Assembly (NCBI GenBank): GCA_948467545.1
Contig: CAOKER010000012.1
Coordinates: forward strand, 1 to 64,000
Source: an uncultured Eubacteriales bacterium
Lineage (GTDB): Bacteria > Bacillota > Clostridia > Oscillospirales > CAG-272
DNA length: 64,000 nt
Direction: 5' to 3'
This document shows positions 44,193 to 52,632 of the stretch, in pieces; the first letter of the stretch is position 1, and each line of letters opens with the position of its first letter. The notes under the pieces were generated by a model. The model had not been told where the DNA came from. It worked only from the letters and a program-made list of their open reading frames with translations, and searched no databases. A program made the position numbers and the translations under genes.

Positions 44193-45519
44193 AATATCTG
44201 ATCCTTGCCCCTAACTTCTCAATTTTTTCAAAGAAATCCGGCATACTCTTTGCTACCGCTTCGGCCCCCCTTATTCGGCCCCCGGTTCTTGTAAGCAGAA
44301 CAGAAAGCGCCATGACGATTCTATGGTCGCCGTGTCCGAAAAGCTCCGTTTCGGGACGGTGCAGCTCCGCCCCGTCGGCCTCTATCCTGTTTTCAAACAG
44401 CCTCAGCTCCGCACCGAGCTTTGAAAGCTCTTCCGCCATAGCGGTTCCGCGGTCGCTTTCTTTGATTTTCAGCCGTCTTGTATCAGTCAGAACCGCACCG
44501 TGTTTCGCGGCGGCCGCGGAAAGAAGTATCGGTCCGAGGTCAGGACATGAAGCTATCGAAAGTATCGGATTGCCTTCCTTAATCGCCGAAAAATACTCTT
44601 TGTATACGCGGTCTCCCTGTAAACTATCCGGAGAGAGACCGGTAACGGTTACATCGCCTCCGATAAGATTGAAAGCCTCAAAAAACGCCGCGTTTGAGTA
44701 ATCCCCCTCAACCTCAGTCATCTGAGGTTTATAGCTCTGTCCCCCCGGAATTACTATTTCATTATCTCCGATAAAATCAACCGTTACGCCAAACCGTCGG
44801 AGAGCAGAAACAGTAAGATCAATGTAGGCGCGGCTTTCGGTACGTCCGATGATTTTTATAATACTTTCACCCTGTACAAGGGGAAGAGCAAAAAGAAGTC
44901 CGCTGATAAACTGACTGCTGATATCTCCGGGAATATTGTACTCTCCGCTTTTAAGCCGGCCGCAAACATGAATACCGTCAGTTTTTCTCTCAAAATTCAG
45001 CCCGTACTGCGCACAAATATCTTCGTAGACCGACATCGGTCTCTGCATCAGGCGTTCACTTCCCGTAAATACTGCCTCGCAATCCGAGAAAAGCGCAAGC
45101 GGGACGAGAAAACGAAGCGTACTGCCGCATTCCCGGCACGGCATAAGCACTTTACCGCGATTTAAAAGATCGGTGCCGATAATGCGAGCGGTTTCCGCAG
45201 CCTTTGTATTTTTTTCATTTTCACTTTCACCGACTCTTTCCAAACCTGTGCTTTCTTTTTTTCCTCGTTCGGTATCATTGCGGCTTTCTGAAGAAAAATT
45301 TTCCGAGACACATGTATTTTTTGAGCCATACTCAACCTCGGCTCCAAGAGCCCTCAGACAGTCAATCGTGGCAAGCACATCCTCCGACGGCGAAATTCCC
45401 GAAATAACGCTCTCTCCGACGGCCAGTCCCGAACATATCAAAAGACGGTGCGCCATGCTCTTCGACGGAGGAGCCTTGATACTTCCGCGAAGCTCTGACG
45501 GAAAAAATTCAACTATCAT
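44182..45519 (-). CDS. aroA: 3-phosphoshikimate 1-carboxyvinyltransferase (EPSP synthase)
   Basis: 445 residues. Seen: N-terminal GSIKAPPSKSMAHRLLI, CGSTLRFLVPLA (substrate loop), GDISSQFISGLLFALP, VEGDYSNAAFF, LKIKESDRGTAMAEELSKLG and GHGDHRIVMAL. It transfers enolpyruvate from PEP to shikimate-3-phosphate. Odd: about 40 Ser/Glu/Lys-rich residues (roughly 67-108, with SENFSSESRNDTERGKK) are inserted between EVEYGS and IIGTDLLNRG, a place where normal enzymes have a short loop. Start ATG with AAAGGA about 17 nt upstream. Confidence 0.95.
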   Translation of the reverse strand: MIVEFFPSELRGSIKAPPSKSMAHRLLICSGLAVGESVISGISPSEDVLATIDCLRALGAEVEYGSKNTCVSENFSSESRNDTERGKKESTGLERVGESENEKNTKAAETARIIGTDLLNRGKVLMPCRECGSTLRFLVPLALFSDCEAVFTGSERLMQRPMSVYEDICAQYGLNFERKTDGIHVCGRLKSGEYNIPGDISSQFISGLLFALPLVQGESIIKIIGRTESRAYIDLTVSALRRFGVTVDFIGDNEIVIPGGQSYKPQMTEVEGDYSNAAFFEAFNLIGGDVTVTGLSPDSLQGDRVYKEYFSAIKEGNPILSIASCPDLGPILLSAAAAKHGAVLTDTRRLKIKESDRGTAMAEELSKLGAELRLFENRIEADGAELHRPETELFGHGDHRIVMALSVLLTRTGGRIRGAEAVAKSMPDFFEKIEKLGARIRYYEA

Positions 45520-45567
45520 TTGATTTTATGCCCATATCCTTTCATACATCTTGACAGATATAAAATT

Positions 45568-46014
45568 TCACGCATTATCAATCAGGAAATCAATAGCCTC
45601 AATATAACCGTCCGTACCATGCCCGCAAATTGTCTTCATGCACGCGCTGCGCACATAGCTTACCTGACGGAAATCCTCGCGGGAGGATACATCGGATATA
45701 TGAACCTCAACCGTCGGAATGCCGACCGCCTTAAGCGCGTCAAGCAGAGCCACACTCGTATGGGTATATGCAGCGGGATTAATTACAATTCCGTCAAATT
45801 TCCCATATGCACTTTGAATCTTGTCAACGAGATCACCCTCGTGATTCGACTGGTAAAGCTCGGCCTCGGCTCCGACTGTTTCACAGTGACGGATTATCTT
45901 ATCGCAAAGTCCCTGATACGTCTCCCGCCCGTATATATCAGGCTCCCGAATTCCAAGCATATTGAGATTCGGACCATTTATAACCAGTATTTTTTTTATT
46001 GTTTTTACTTTCAT
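45568..46014 (-). CDS. aroQ: 3-dehydroquinate dehydratase, type II
   Basis: 148 residues, the usual type II size. VINGPNLNMLGIREPDIYG at the N-terminus carries the substrate Asn and Tyr; QSNHEGDLVDKIQ, INPAAYTHTSVALLDAL (with catalytic His) and EVHISDVSSREDFRQVS follow. It removes water from 3-dehydroquinate. It is 36 nt after aroEK and 48 nt before aroA. AAAGGAG ribosome site. Confidence 0.96.
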   Translation of the reverse strand: MKVKTIKKILVINGPNLNMLGIREPDIYGRETYQGLCDKIIRHCETVGAEAELYQSNHEGDLVDKIQSAYGKFDGIVINPAAYTHTSVALLDALKAVGIPTVEVHISDVSSREDFRQVSYVRSACMKTICGHGTDGYIEAIDFLIDNA

Positions 46015-46050
46015 ATTAATAACCGCTCCTTTTGTATGCTTATGTACATG

Positions 46051-47316
46051 TTACAGCCTAAAATGCCGCTTTTCCACAGCTTTAGCATTCTGTAAAGCGT
46101 CCTCCGACATGGAAATCACTTCATCGGCAGATGACAAATAGAGCGGAAGTCTTTCTTCATATCTTTTATGAATTGCCTCCGCGCTGTCGGCAAGAGGACG
46201 GTCCCGCGTAGGAACAAGCATATTGACGGGACGATCAAGAAAATAAATTCTGCCGTTCATTCTGAGAGCGTCGACGTTTTCACTCCGAAGCACAGCACCG
46301 CCGCCGGTGGCAATCACCTGACCGTTCTTTTCGGAAGCTTCCCTCACGGCTTCGCTTTCAAGCTCGCGAAATCTGTTTTCTCCGTATTTTTTAAAAATAT
46401 CACTGACAGCCATCCCGGTTTTTTCGGTTATCATCGAATCAGTATCCATGAACGTTTTTCCGGAATTTCGGGCAATCAGTTTCCCGACTGTAGTTTTTCC
46501 GCATCCCGGCATACCGATAAGTACAATATTCTGCTTTTCATAAAGCAGCTCGGAATAAATCCGATCGGCAATAACCGCATTGTATTCTCCGCCAAAAAAA
46601 TGTCCGTAAGCAAGTACAGCCTGCACCACAAGCATATATAAACCGCCGCAGGACGGAATTCCAAGTTCTGCCGCGCGCCTTACAAGCCCGGTTGAAAGCG
46701 GATTAAATATAACGTCGACCACTCCCGACAGCTTTGAAAAACGCGCTGTGTTCACAGGAACTCCTTCGGTATTCGGAAACATTCCGCATGGAGTAGTATT
46801 AATTATAATATCGGCGTCACTGTGCTCGGAATACGCCTCATCATATGTAACCGAACCGTTCCTTCCGCTTCGGCTCACGCGAATAATCTCTGAGGCTTCA
46901 AGGCTCTGAGCAACAGCATATGCGGTTTTACTTGTCCCGCCGCTTCCGAGTATCAATACCTTTTTGCCGCAAATATCAAGATTGTTTTTTATTATAAGAG
47001 CCCTCATTCCGCCAAAATCCGTATTATATCCGAATAACCGTCCTCCGCGGTTAATAATTGTATTCACCGCTCCGATTTTTTCCGCAGCCTCATCAATTTC
47101 GTCAAGATAAGGTATAACCGCCTGCTTATAAGGTATTGTCACATTAATTCCGATAAAATCCCGCTGCCGCATAAAGCTGTCAAGCTCACCGGATGAAATT
47201 TCCGCAAGACGGTAATCATAGTCACCGGTAACCGTCCGGTCATATCTTCCTATCCGTCCGTGGATATCCGCTGAAAAGCTATGGCCAAGCTTTTCTCCAA
47301 TCAATCCGTATTTCAA
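46051..47316 (-). CDS. aroE-aroK: Fused shikimate dehydrogenase and shikimate kinase
   Basis: 421 residues. Residues 1 to about 255 are shikimate dehydrogenase: KYGLIGEKLGHSFS, NVTIPYKQAVIPYLDEI (catalytic Lys) and LILGSGGTSKTAYAV. From about 260 a complete shikimate kinase follows: Walker A LIGMPGCGKTTVGK, DTDSMITEKTGM, FRELESEAV, ATGGGAVL and the RDRPL lid. One protein thus reduces dehydroshikimate and phosphorylates the product. Start is TTG 47316 (MKYGLIGEK), 13 nt after GAAAGG; the ATG at 47328 touches that site. Confidence 0.95.
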   Translation of the reverse strand: MKYGLIGEKLGHSFSADIHGRIGRYDRTVTGDYDYRLAEISSGELDSFMRQRDFIGINVTIPYKQAVIPYLDEIDEAAEKIGAVNTIINRGGRLFGYNTDFGGMRALIIKNNLDICGKKVLILGSGGTSKTAYAVAQSLEASEIIRVSRSGRNGSVTYDEAYSEHSDADIIINTTPCGMFPNTEGVPVNTARFSKLSGVVDVIFNPLSTGLVRRAAELGIPSCGGLYMLVVQAVLAYGHFFGGEYNAVIADRIYSELLYEKQNIVLIGMPGCGKTTVGKLIARNSGKTFMDTDSMITEKTGMAVSDIFKKYGENRFRELESEAVREASEKNGQVIATGGGAVLRSENVDALRMNGRIYFLDRPVNMLVPTRDRPLADSAEAIHKRYEERLPLYLSSADEVISMSEDALQNAKAVEKRHFRL

Positions 47317-47373
47317 ATTAATTACCATACCTTTCTAAAGTTAAAAAAGTTCACCGCGGTTTGCAGTTATCCT

Positions 47374-47433
47374 TATTTTCACACTAATCTCCATATTTTC
47401 GCACTAATCTCCATATTTTCACACCAATCTCCA
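47374..47433. repeat. 20-bp tandem repeat between aroC and aroEK
   Basis: Three adjacent copies of TATTTTCACACTAATCTCCA (47374, 47394, 47414), the second and third with one change each. Confidence 0.92.
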
Positions 47434-47459
47434 TACCATTCCCGCATATTATCCGCATT

Positions 47460-48554
47460 TCAATTAACACAGAAATAATCCGTACCGTATCGTCCGGCAA
47501 GAAGGTCGCAAAGCACAATTGCGGTAATGCTGTCTACCACGACGCGGGCCCGATGAATTATTGCAGGATCATGTCTGCCGCGCACTCCGATCGACGCATT
47601 TTCACGCTTGCCGAAATCTACCGTTTTCTGCTCCTTGGAAATAGACGGAGTCGGCTTTACCGCGCAGTCAAATATAATCGGCATTCCGTTTGTAATACCG
47701 CCGTTTATTCCGCCGTTCCGATTGGTCTCCGTAACAATTCTGTCTCCCGCCATTCTAAAGCTGTCGTTAGCCTCGCTTCCAAATAGCTCCGATAAACCGA
47801 AGCCTTCGCCAAAGCTCACTCCTTTGATTCCCGGTATTCCGAACAATGCATGGGAAAGCATGCTCTCAACCGTATCAAACCAAGGTTCTCCTACCCCGTC
47901 GGGCATGCCGTACACAGCCGTCTGCAGCACGCCGCCGACCGAATCTCCGGAAGCCGCCGCCCTCTCAATTTCCGCACGCATAAGCGCACCCTTTTCGCAG
48001 TCAAGAACGGCAAAATTCATTTCTGAAAGCGCAGCTATATCCTTTTCAATGTTTTCAAAGCGTCGGTCGCAAATCCCATGAACGCTTTTAATATGTGTTC
48101 CAATCTTAATACTTTTAGCGGAAAGCGCAGAAAGTGCAATAGCGCCGACCGCAACCAAAGGCGCGGTAATTCTGCCGCTGAAATGACCTCCTCCTCGGTA
48201 GTCCTCAAAACCGTGATATTTGCAGTGCGCAGTGTAATCCGCATGTCCCGGACGGGCAAGCCATCTTGTACGGCCGTAATCTTCGCTTTTTGTGTTTTGA
48301 TTCGGAATTGTAATACATATCGGCGTTCCTGTAGTTTTATCCTCAAAAACACCGCTGCAGATTGTAAAATCGTCGTTCTCATGCCGCGGAGTCGAAATTT
48401 TCCCGACGGGCGCACGTTTGCGAAGCTGCGATGAGATAAACTCCCTGTTTACAGGAATCCCCGGCGCCATTCCGTCAAGCACCGCTCCGATCTGAAATCC
48501 GTGACTTTCTCCGAAAAGTGTGACAGAAACACTTGTTCCAAACGAATTCTTCAT
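47460..48554 (-). CDS. aroC: Chorismate synthase
   Basis: 364 residues. The first signature TLFGESHGFQIGAVLDGMAPG is near the N-terminus, then RKRAPVGKISTPRHE, SGRITAPLVAVGAIAL, and RGRHDPAIIHRARVVVDS near the C-terminus. It makes chorismate from EPSP and needs reduced FMN. Start at ATG 48554 with GGGAAGGGA upstream; the longer frame to 48611 would run into the end of aroB. It is 40 nt after aroB. Confidence 0.96.
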   Translation of the reverse strand: MKNSFGTSVSVTLFGESHGFQIGAVLDGMAPGIPVNREFISSQLRKRAPVGKISTPRHENDDFTICSGVFEDKTTGTPICITIPNQNTKSEDYGRTRWLARPGHADYTAHCKYHGFEDYRGGGHFSGRITAPLVAVGAIALSALSAKSIKIGTHIKSVHGICDRRFENIEKDIAALSEMNFAVLDCEKGALMRAEIERAAASGDSVGGVLQTAVYGMPDGVGEPWFDTVESMLSHALFGIPGIKGVSFGEGFGLSELFGSEANDSFRMAGDRIVTETNRNGGINGGITNGMPIIFDCAVKPTPSISKEQKTVDFGKRENASIGVRGRHDPAIIHRARVVVDSITAIVLCDLLAGRYGTDYFCVN

Positions 48555-48594
48555 ACTCAATATGATCCCTTCCCGATACTTACAAACAATACAT

Positions 48595-49599
48595 TTAAGC
48601 AAACATCTCAAGCCTTTTCATCAGCTCGGAATGCGTTTCCTCATGCATCTCAAATTCTCCGATACGCGGCACCGTAACCACAGTCACACCGTCGGATCCC
48701 GACTTTTTGTCATGCTGCACAGCCGAAAAGATCGCGTCCAAATCTCCGTGATATTCAACAGGCAGACTGTATTTGCGCAGCACCGGAATAAGTTCTCCGC
48801 GCACAGCTTCACTGCACATCGGAAGCATGCCAAGCGCAACGCATTCGCCATGATATAAACCGTTCGGCTGTTCCGCCGACTCGATACCATGACCTATGGT
48901 ATGTCCGAAGTTAAGAATCCTCCGAAGTCCTCCCTCGCGTTCGTCTCTCTGGACAACATCACGTTTAATTTTAATCGCCCCGGCTATAATACGGTCAAGC
49001 TCCGAGCCTGTTCCCGACGCTATCAGCTCAAAAAGCTCAGGATCTGAGGTAAGGGACATTTTAATGGCCTCCGCCATACCGCTTGAAAACTGTCTTGGAG
49101 GCAGACTTTCAAGCACATCGGGATCAATCAAAACCGCCTTGGGCTGACTGAAAACGCCGACGATATTCTTTATTCCTCCGAAATTAACGGCTGTTTTACC
49201 TCCAACCGACGAATCCACCTGAGAAAGCAAGGTTGTCGGAACATTATAAAAGTCCACTCCGCGCATATAACATGCCGCAGCAAATCCGGAAAGATCCCCG
49301 ACAACGCCTCCCCCGACCGCTATAACGCAGTCACCGCGATTGAAACCGCAGTCAAGCATTCTCTTTAACAAAAGCGAATATGTATCCAATGTTTTGCTTT
49401 TCTCGCCCTGCGGAATTACCGCAGTCTCAGGATATGCACACTGAGAAGCTATCTGCTCCGCGTACCTCGAAGGAACACCCTCGTCGGTAACAATAAGTAC
49501 GCGCCTCTGCGTATTAATCAGTTCGGCTATATGCGAAATCAAGCCATGCTCCAATGTAATATCGTAGCTGTTTGATCCAAGTTCAACACGAATTATCAT
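48595..49599 (-). CDS. aroB: 3-dehydroquinate synthase
   Basis: 334 residues. Seen: NAD-binding VIAVGGGVVGDLSGFAAACYMRGV, VPTTLLSQVDSSVGGKTAVN, SSGMAEAIK and the zinc-binding LNFGHTIGHGIES. It cyclises DAHP to 3-dehydroquinate. The ribosome site AAAGAAAGG is part of the structured element B at 49613-49721, which is shared with feoA. It lies 290 nt after pheA in the operon, the widest gap in the unit. Confidence 0.96.
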   Translation of the reverse strand: MIIRVELGSNSYDITLEHGLISHIAELINTQRRVLIVTDEGVPSRYAEQIASQCAYPETAVIPQGEKSKTLDTYSLLLKRMLDCGFNRGDCVIAVGGGVVGDLSGFAAACYMRGVDFYNVPTTLLSQVDSSVGGKTAVNFGGIKNIVGVFSQPKAVLIDPDVLESLPPRQFSSGMAEAIKMSLTSDPELFELIASGTGSELDRIIAGAIKIKRDVVQRDEREGGLRRILNFGHTIGHGIESAEQPNGLYHGECVALGMLPMCSEAVRGELIPVLRKYSLPVEYHGDLDAIFSAVQHDKKSGSDGVTVVTVPRIGEFEMHEETHSELMKRLEMFA

Positions 49600-49612
49600 A
49601 ATAATTAATATA

Positions 49613-49721
49613 CCTTTCTTTTAATTCGCACCGACAGGCACAAATAGGGCGTGAAAAGAGACAGGTTATGGTTTGCGGATTTCCCTATCTTCACGCTATC
49701 CCTCAAATTCCGCTGCGGCGG
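49613..49721 (-). promoter_or_regulatory. Structured leader element, copy B (upstream of aroB)
   Basis: On the minus strand: CCGC-CGCA-GCGG hairpin; GCGTGAA paired with TTCACGC plus a flanking AGGG/CCCT pair; the conserved CATAACCT in the loop; a TTGTGCC-TGTC-GGTGCGAA hairpin; then AAAAGAAAGG, the aroB ribosome site. Homologous to copy A (31199-31309), in the same orientation and position. Confidence 0.7.
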
Positions 49722-49730
49722 CTTATATTA

Positions 49731-49838
49731 TACGCTCAATATGCTCGATATGCCCAATACGCTCAATACGCCCAATATGCTCGATACGCCCAATACGCTC
49801 GATACGCCCAATACGCTCGATATGCTCAATACGCTCGT
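49731..49838. repeat. Twelve-copy 9-bp tandem repeat inside the aromatic operon
   Basis: Twelve uninterrupted units fit TAYGCYCRA (last unit ends in T); only the pyrimidine/purine positions vary. It lies between the pheA stop and element B. Confidence 0.95.
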
Positions 49839-49889
49839 CGAAACAGCTCTTAATGCAACGCCAAGCCGAAGGGCTGCGGTCATATCCGT

Positions 49890-51011
49890 TTAGTCTGCAA
49901 GGTCAATCTCCGACGAAAAATGTCCTACAATTTTCACCGAGCTGCATTGTTCGGAAAGCTCAGCTATCATGGCCGCCCCTCTCTGTGACGTTATATCTCC
50001 CTCGGCTTCAACATAGAAATAATACTGCCATGCCCTCATTTTTATCGGACGCGAACGAAGTGATTTCATATTATATCCGTATTTTCCTATTACATTGATA
50101 GCCTCCGCAAGCGCGCCTGCAACGTCGCTCACAGTAAAAAGAAGAATAAATTTGTCGTTCCTGCCATGCTGAGAGGTATTTTCAGAGCGTGAAAATACGG
50201 CAAATCTCGTCGTATTCGTATGACTCTCGTTTATATCATGATCAAGAACGGTCAAACCATAGAGCGGAGCCGTCTCCGCACTTGCAATCGCAGCCATATG
50301 TACATCGGCAGTCTCCGCAACCTGCTGTGCGGCAAGAGCGGTATTTTTGGCCTTTATCTTTTCATACCTGTGCTCCTTTATATAATCACAGCACTGGCTG
50401 AGAGCCTGAGGATGACTTATGACAGTACGTATCTCTCCGGCCGAAGCACCCTCTACGCCGAGCAGACAGTGAGATATTCTGAGATTGTATATCCCATTTA
50501 TATAGAGACCGCCCTCAAACATAAGATCCGTAACCTGAACAACCTCTCCGGCGAAACTGTTTTCAACCGGAAGTACACAGCAGTCACACTCTCCGCTGAC
50601 AACAGCTTCGTAAGCCGAGGGAAAATCCGAATATGACACAGTTTCTCCGTCAGGAAAGATACGCGTTGCGGCTATATGGGCAAATGCTCCCTCAACTCCG
50701 CTGTAAGCAATCCTTAAACCGGCAAGCAGGCGGTGCTGATACTGCTTCGACAGCTCTATCACAGATTTGAGAAAGCCGGTATAATAAGAGCGAATATCCG
50801 ATTCACCGATATATTCTAAATTTCGGGCAAGCAAATCCGCCTCTCTCGACGCGTCAAGTATAGGAAGACCGTGCTCCTTTTTATAACCGGCGACCATTCG
50901 GACGGCGTTCATTCTCTCACAGAAAAGCTCCGCCATTTTTCTGTCAACGCTGCAAATTTTCTCTCTTGCTTTTTCCAATCCATCTTTGTTTTCGTTTAAT
51001 TCCATAACCAT
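49890..51011 (-). CDS. pheA: Bifunctional chorismate mutase/prephenate dehydratase (P-protein)
   Basis: 373 residues. Residues about 1-90 form an AroQ-type chorismate mutase (KICSVDRKMAELFCERM ... ILDASREADLLARN). About 105-280 is prephenate dehydratase (RIAYSGVEGAFAHIAA, LPVENSFAGEVVQVTDLM, NTTRFAVFSR). The end is an ACT domain (KFILLFTVSDVAGALAEAINVIGKYGYNMKSLRSRP split by the usual loop) for Phe feedback. Start at ATG 51011, five nt after GAGGG. First structural gene after the attenuator at 51077-51127. Confidence 0.96.
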   Translation of the reverse strand: MVMELNENKDGLEKAREKICSVDRKMAELFCERMNAVRMVAGYKKEHGLPILDASREADLLARNLEYIGESDIRSYYTGFLKSVIELSKQYQHRLLAGLRIAYSGVEGAFAHIAATRIFPDGETVSYSDFPSAYEAVVSGECDCCVLPVENSFAGEVVQVTDLMFEGGLYINGIYNLRISHCLLGVEGASAGEIRTVISHPQALSQCCDYIKEHRYEKIKAKNTALAAQQVAETADVHMAAIASAETAPLYGLTVLDHDINESHTNTTRFAVFSRSENTSQHGRNDKFILLFTVSDVAGALAEAINVIGKYGYNMKSLRSRPIKMRAWQYYFYVEAEGDITSQRGAAMIAELSEQCSSVKIVGHFSSEIDLAD

Positions 51012-51076
51012 TTCATCCCTCGGTCTGCAGGCCAACCGTTTCCGAAAAATATCCGGTAAATACACCCGCATATTAC

Positions 51077-51127
51077 CAAAAAACCACCGCTGATAAATTC
51101 GCACACGAAAATCAGCGGTGGTTATTG
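51077..51127 (-). terminator. Attenuator terminator of the aromatic operon
   Basis: Minus strand: AACCACCGCTGAT (51123-51111 complement) pairs with ATCAGCGGTGGTT over 13 bp (51094-51082), then six T. It sits between the leader peptide and pheA. The 5' arm can instead pair with AGCGATGGATTGTTG (51190-51176) through CAATAACCACCGCT (51127-51114), with one mismatch and one bulge, forming an antiterminator. Confidence 0.88.
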
Positions 51128-51150
51128 AATTTTACATATCTTTGCCGAAG

Positions 51151-51234
51151 TCAGGCGGCAAGATTACGTACAACGCAACAATCCATCGCTTCTGTAAAAT
51201 AAAAGTAATAATAGCATTTAAAATTGTTACGCAT
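51151..51234 (-). CDS. Phe/Tyr-rich leader peptide of the aromatic operon
   Basis: 27 codons. It begins MRNNFKCYYYFYFTEAM; seven of the nine codons 5-13 are Phe or Tyr (F, K, C, Y, Y, Y, F, Y, F). GAGGAG lies 11 nt before the ATG and the stop TGA at 51153-51151 is just before the terminator region. The promoter at 51269-51297, this peptide, the competing antiterminator helix and the terminator form a complete ribosome-mediated attenuator. When charged tRNA-Phe or tRNA-Tyr is scarce, stalling at these codons leaves 51190-51176 free to form the antiterminator. Confidence 0.85.
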   Translation of the reverse strand: MRNNFKCYYYFYFTEAMDCCVVRNLAA

Positions 51235-51268
51235 CGTAAAAATCGCTCCTCAAAACTTCGTTTTAGAA

Positions 51269-51297
51269 ATTATACGCCTATCAAAAGCGTTTGTCAA
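51269..51297 (-). promoter_or_regulatory. Promoter of the aromatic amino acid operon
   Basis: Minus strand: TTGACA (51297-51292), 17-nt spacer, TATAAT (51274-51269): full consensus. Start expected near 51262, 28 nt before the leader ATG. Confidence 0.88.
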
Positions 51298-51416
51298 GAC
51301 TTTTTATAAAAAAATTATGTAATATACACTTTTCGTTGTATTATTGACACTTTACGGCAAAATAACCCGCATTAAAAAGAATTACGGAAATTAAAAAAAG
51401 GAAAAAGCAAATTTTA

Positions 51417-51890
51417 TCACAATATCTTTTCCATTCCTATTTTCTGAATTTTAAGACCGAGCTTTTCATAAAATTTTACAGCATTTATATTATCTGCCCA
51501 TACGTTAAGCGTTACATTATAGTAACCGTTCTTTCCGGCATAATCCAAAACATACTCATAAAGCGATCTGCCGATACTTGTCCCTCGCGCAGTCTCGTCA
51601 ACGCACAAATCGTCAATATACAGCGTTTTTACATCCGTCATATTGCCGTTTATGCTTTGCCGATGTATGCAAAATGCATATCCTAAAACAACCCCGTTTC
51701 TTTCGGCTACAAAAACCGGTCTCCCGTTATCCCCGAGAATTGATCTCAGTTCATCATCGTTATACTTTTTGGCACCCGCTTTAAACAAATCAGGTCTGAC
51801 ATCGCTATGGACTTTATGCACCTCATACAGTAATTTATTGATAACGGGTATATCGCATTCTTTTGCGCGGCGTATATTCAAATTTTCCAT
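51417..51890 (-). CDS. GNAT-family N-acetyltransferase
   Basis: 157 residues in the GNAT pattern: N-terminal IRRAKECDIPVINKLLYEVH, central VLGYAFCIH and TLYIDDLCVDETARGTSIGRSLYEYVLDYA (acetyl-CoA loop RGTSIG), and C-terminal YNVTLNVWADNINAVKFYEKLGLK. It transfers an acetyl group to an unknown amine. ATG behind GGAGAC. It is 44 nt after the membrane protein gene at 51934, so the two may be co-transcribed. Confidence 0.88.
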   Translation of the reverse strand: MENLNIRRAKECDIPVINKLLYEVHKVHSDVRPDLFKAGAKKYNDDELRSILGDNGRPVFVAERNGVVLGYAFCIHRQSINGNMTDVKTLYIDDLCVDETARGTSIGRSLYEYVLDYAGKNGYYNVTLNVWADNINAVKFYEKLGLKIQKIGMEKIL

Positions 51891-51933
51891 ATTTCACCGT
51901 CTCCTCTTTTGTTATACATCTGTGCCCTTTGTT

Positions 51934-52479
51934 CTATCCGAAAATTCCGCCCAATTTAAGCATCTTTCTCAGTTTCCTCTGATAGAGCGTTATCAGCTGT
52001 GTCAGCAGATAATCATATGCTACAAGCATCAGATTTCCAAGCACATAAATTGCCGTATCAAGTCCGATTTCATCCTCCGGAAGATGCAGAAGGTATCGTC
52101 CCATAAGCATAATCAGCGTAAACACAACATTGAAGAATAGAAGCTTGGCAGCTGCGGAAACAATTCGAGGAAGCTTTTCCGCGGCAGATTTAACCATCGG
52201 ATAAAGACCTGCAAAGAAAATATAGAGCAGAACCGGATATTTGTTCGGCAAAATCAGAGCCGAAAGAAACGACGTTGCTGCATAAATCATCCACGGAATT
52301 CCTCCGCCGCCCTCCATAACCGCAAGTACGATTATAAGTGAAGAAGCCGCAGCAGCCGTCAGATCAAGAAAATCAAAAATCGAGCCTATATACAGAAAGG
52401 CGACTCCGAGTGCGCTCAAAACCGCCGCCATCGTAATCGTCCTTGTGCGTATTCTCTTGGTTTTGCTTTTACTTTTCAT
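51934..52479 (-). CDS. Membrane protein, possibly an ECF-transporter S-component-like protein
   Basis: 181 residues. A basic N-terminus (MKSKSKTKRIRTRTITMAAVLSALGVAFLYIG) runs into five or six hydrophobic helices. The pattern of a short polar start, alanine-rich helix 1 and ~180 residues recalls substrate-binding S components of energy-coupling-factor vitamin transporters, but no substrate signature was recognised, so this is tentative. Start placed at ATG 52479; a GTG at 52503 is the alternative and neither has a strong ribosome site. Confidence 0.55.
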   Translation of the reverse strand: MKSKSKTKRIRTRTITMAAVLSALGVAFLYIGSIFDFLDLTAAAASSLIIVLAVMEGGGGIPWMIYAATSFLSALILPNKYPVLLYIFFAGLYPMVKSAAEKLPRIVSAAAKLLFFNVVFTLIMLMGRYLLHLPEDEIGLDTAIYVLGNLMLVAYDYLLTQLITLYQRKLRKMLKLGGIFG

Positions 52480-52632
52480 AATCCGCCTGCACAATCCGCG
52501 CACCGTTCAACAGAGCGGTTAATAACACGCAGAAAATTTCTCAAATTACCATTGCTCCATAATATTCCCGTCATATACTTATTTCCGTCAGTATCAGACC
52601 GGTCAATCGAAATTAATTAATAAGCATCCGAA

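Noticed and set aside
49651..49893. Plus-strand frames coding repeated DTPNTL or AQYAQY peptides
   Set aside because: They arise from the 9-bp repeat; no start region, no ribosome site, and on the strand opposite to the operon.
51077..51297. T-box riboswitch upstream of pheA
   Set aside because: No T-box consensus (AGGGUGGNACCGCG-like) is present. The leader peptide, promoter and terminator explain the region instead.
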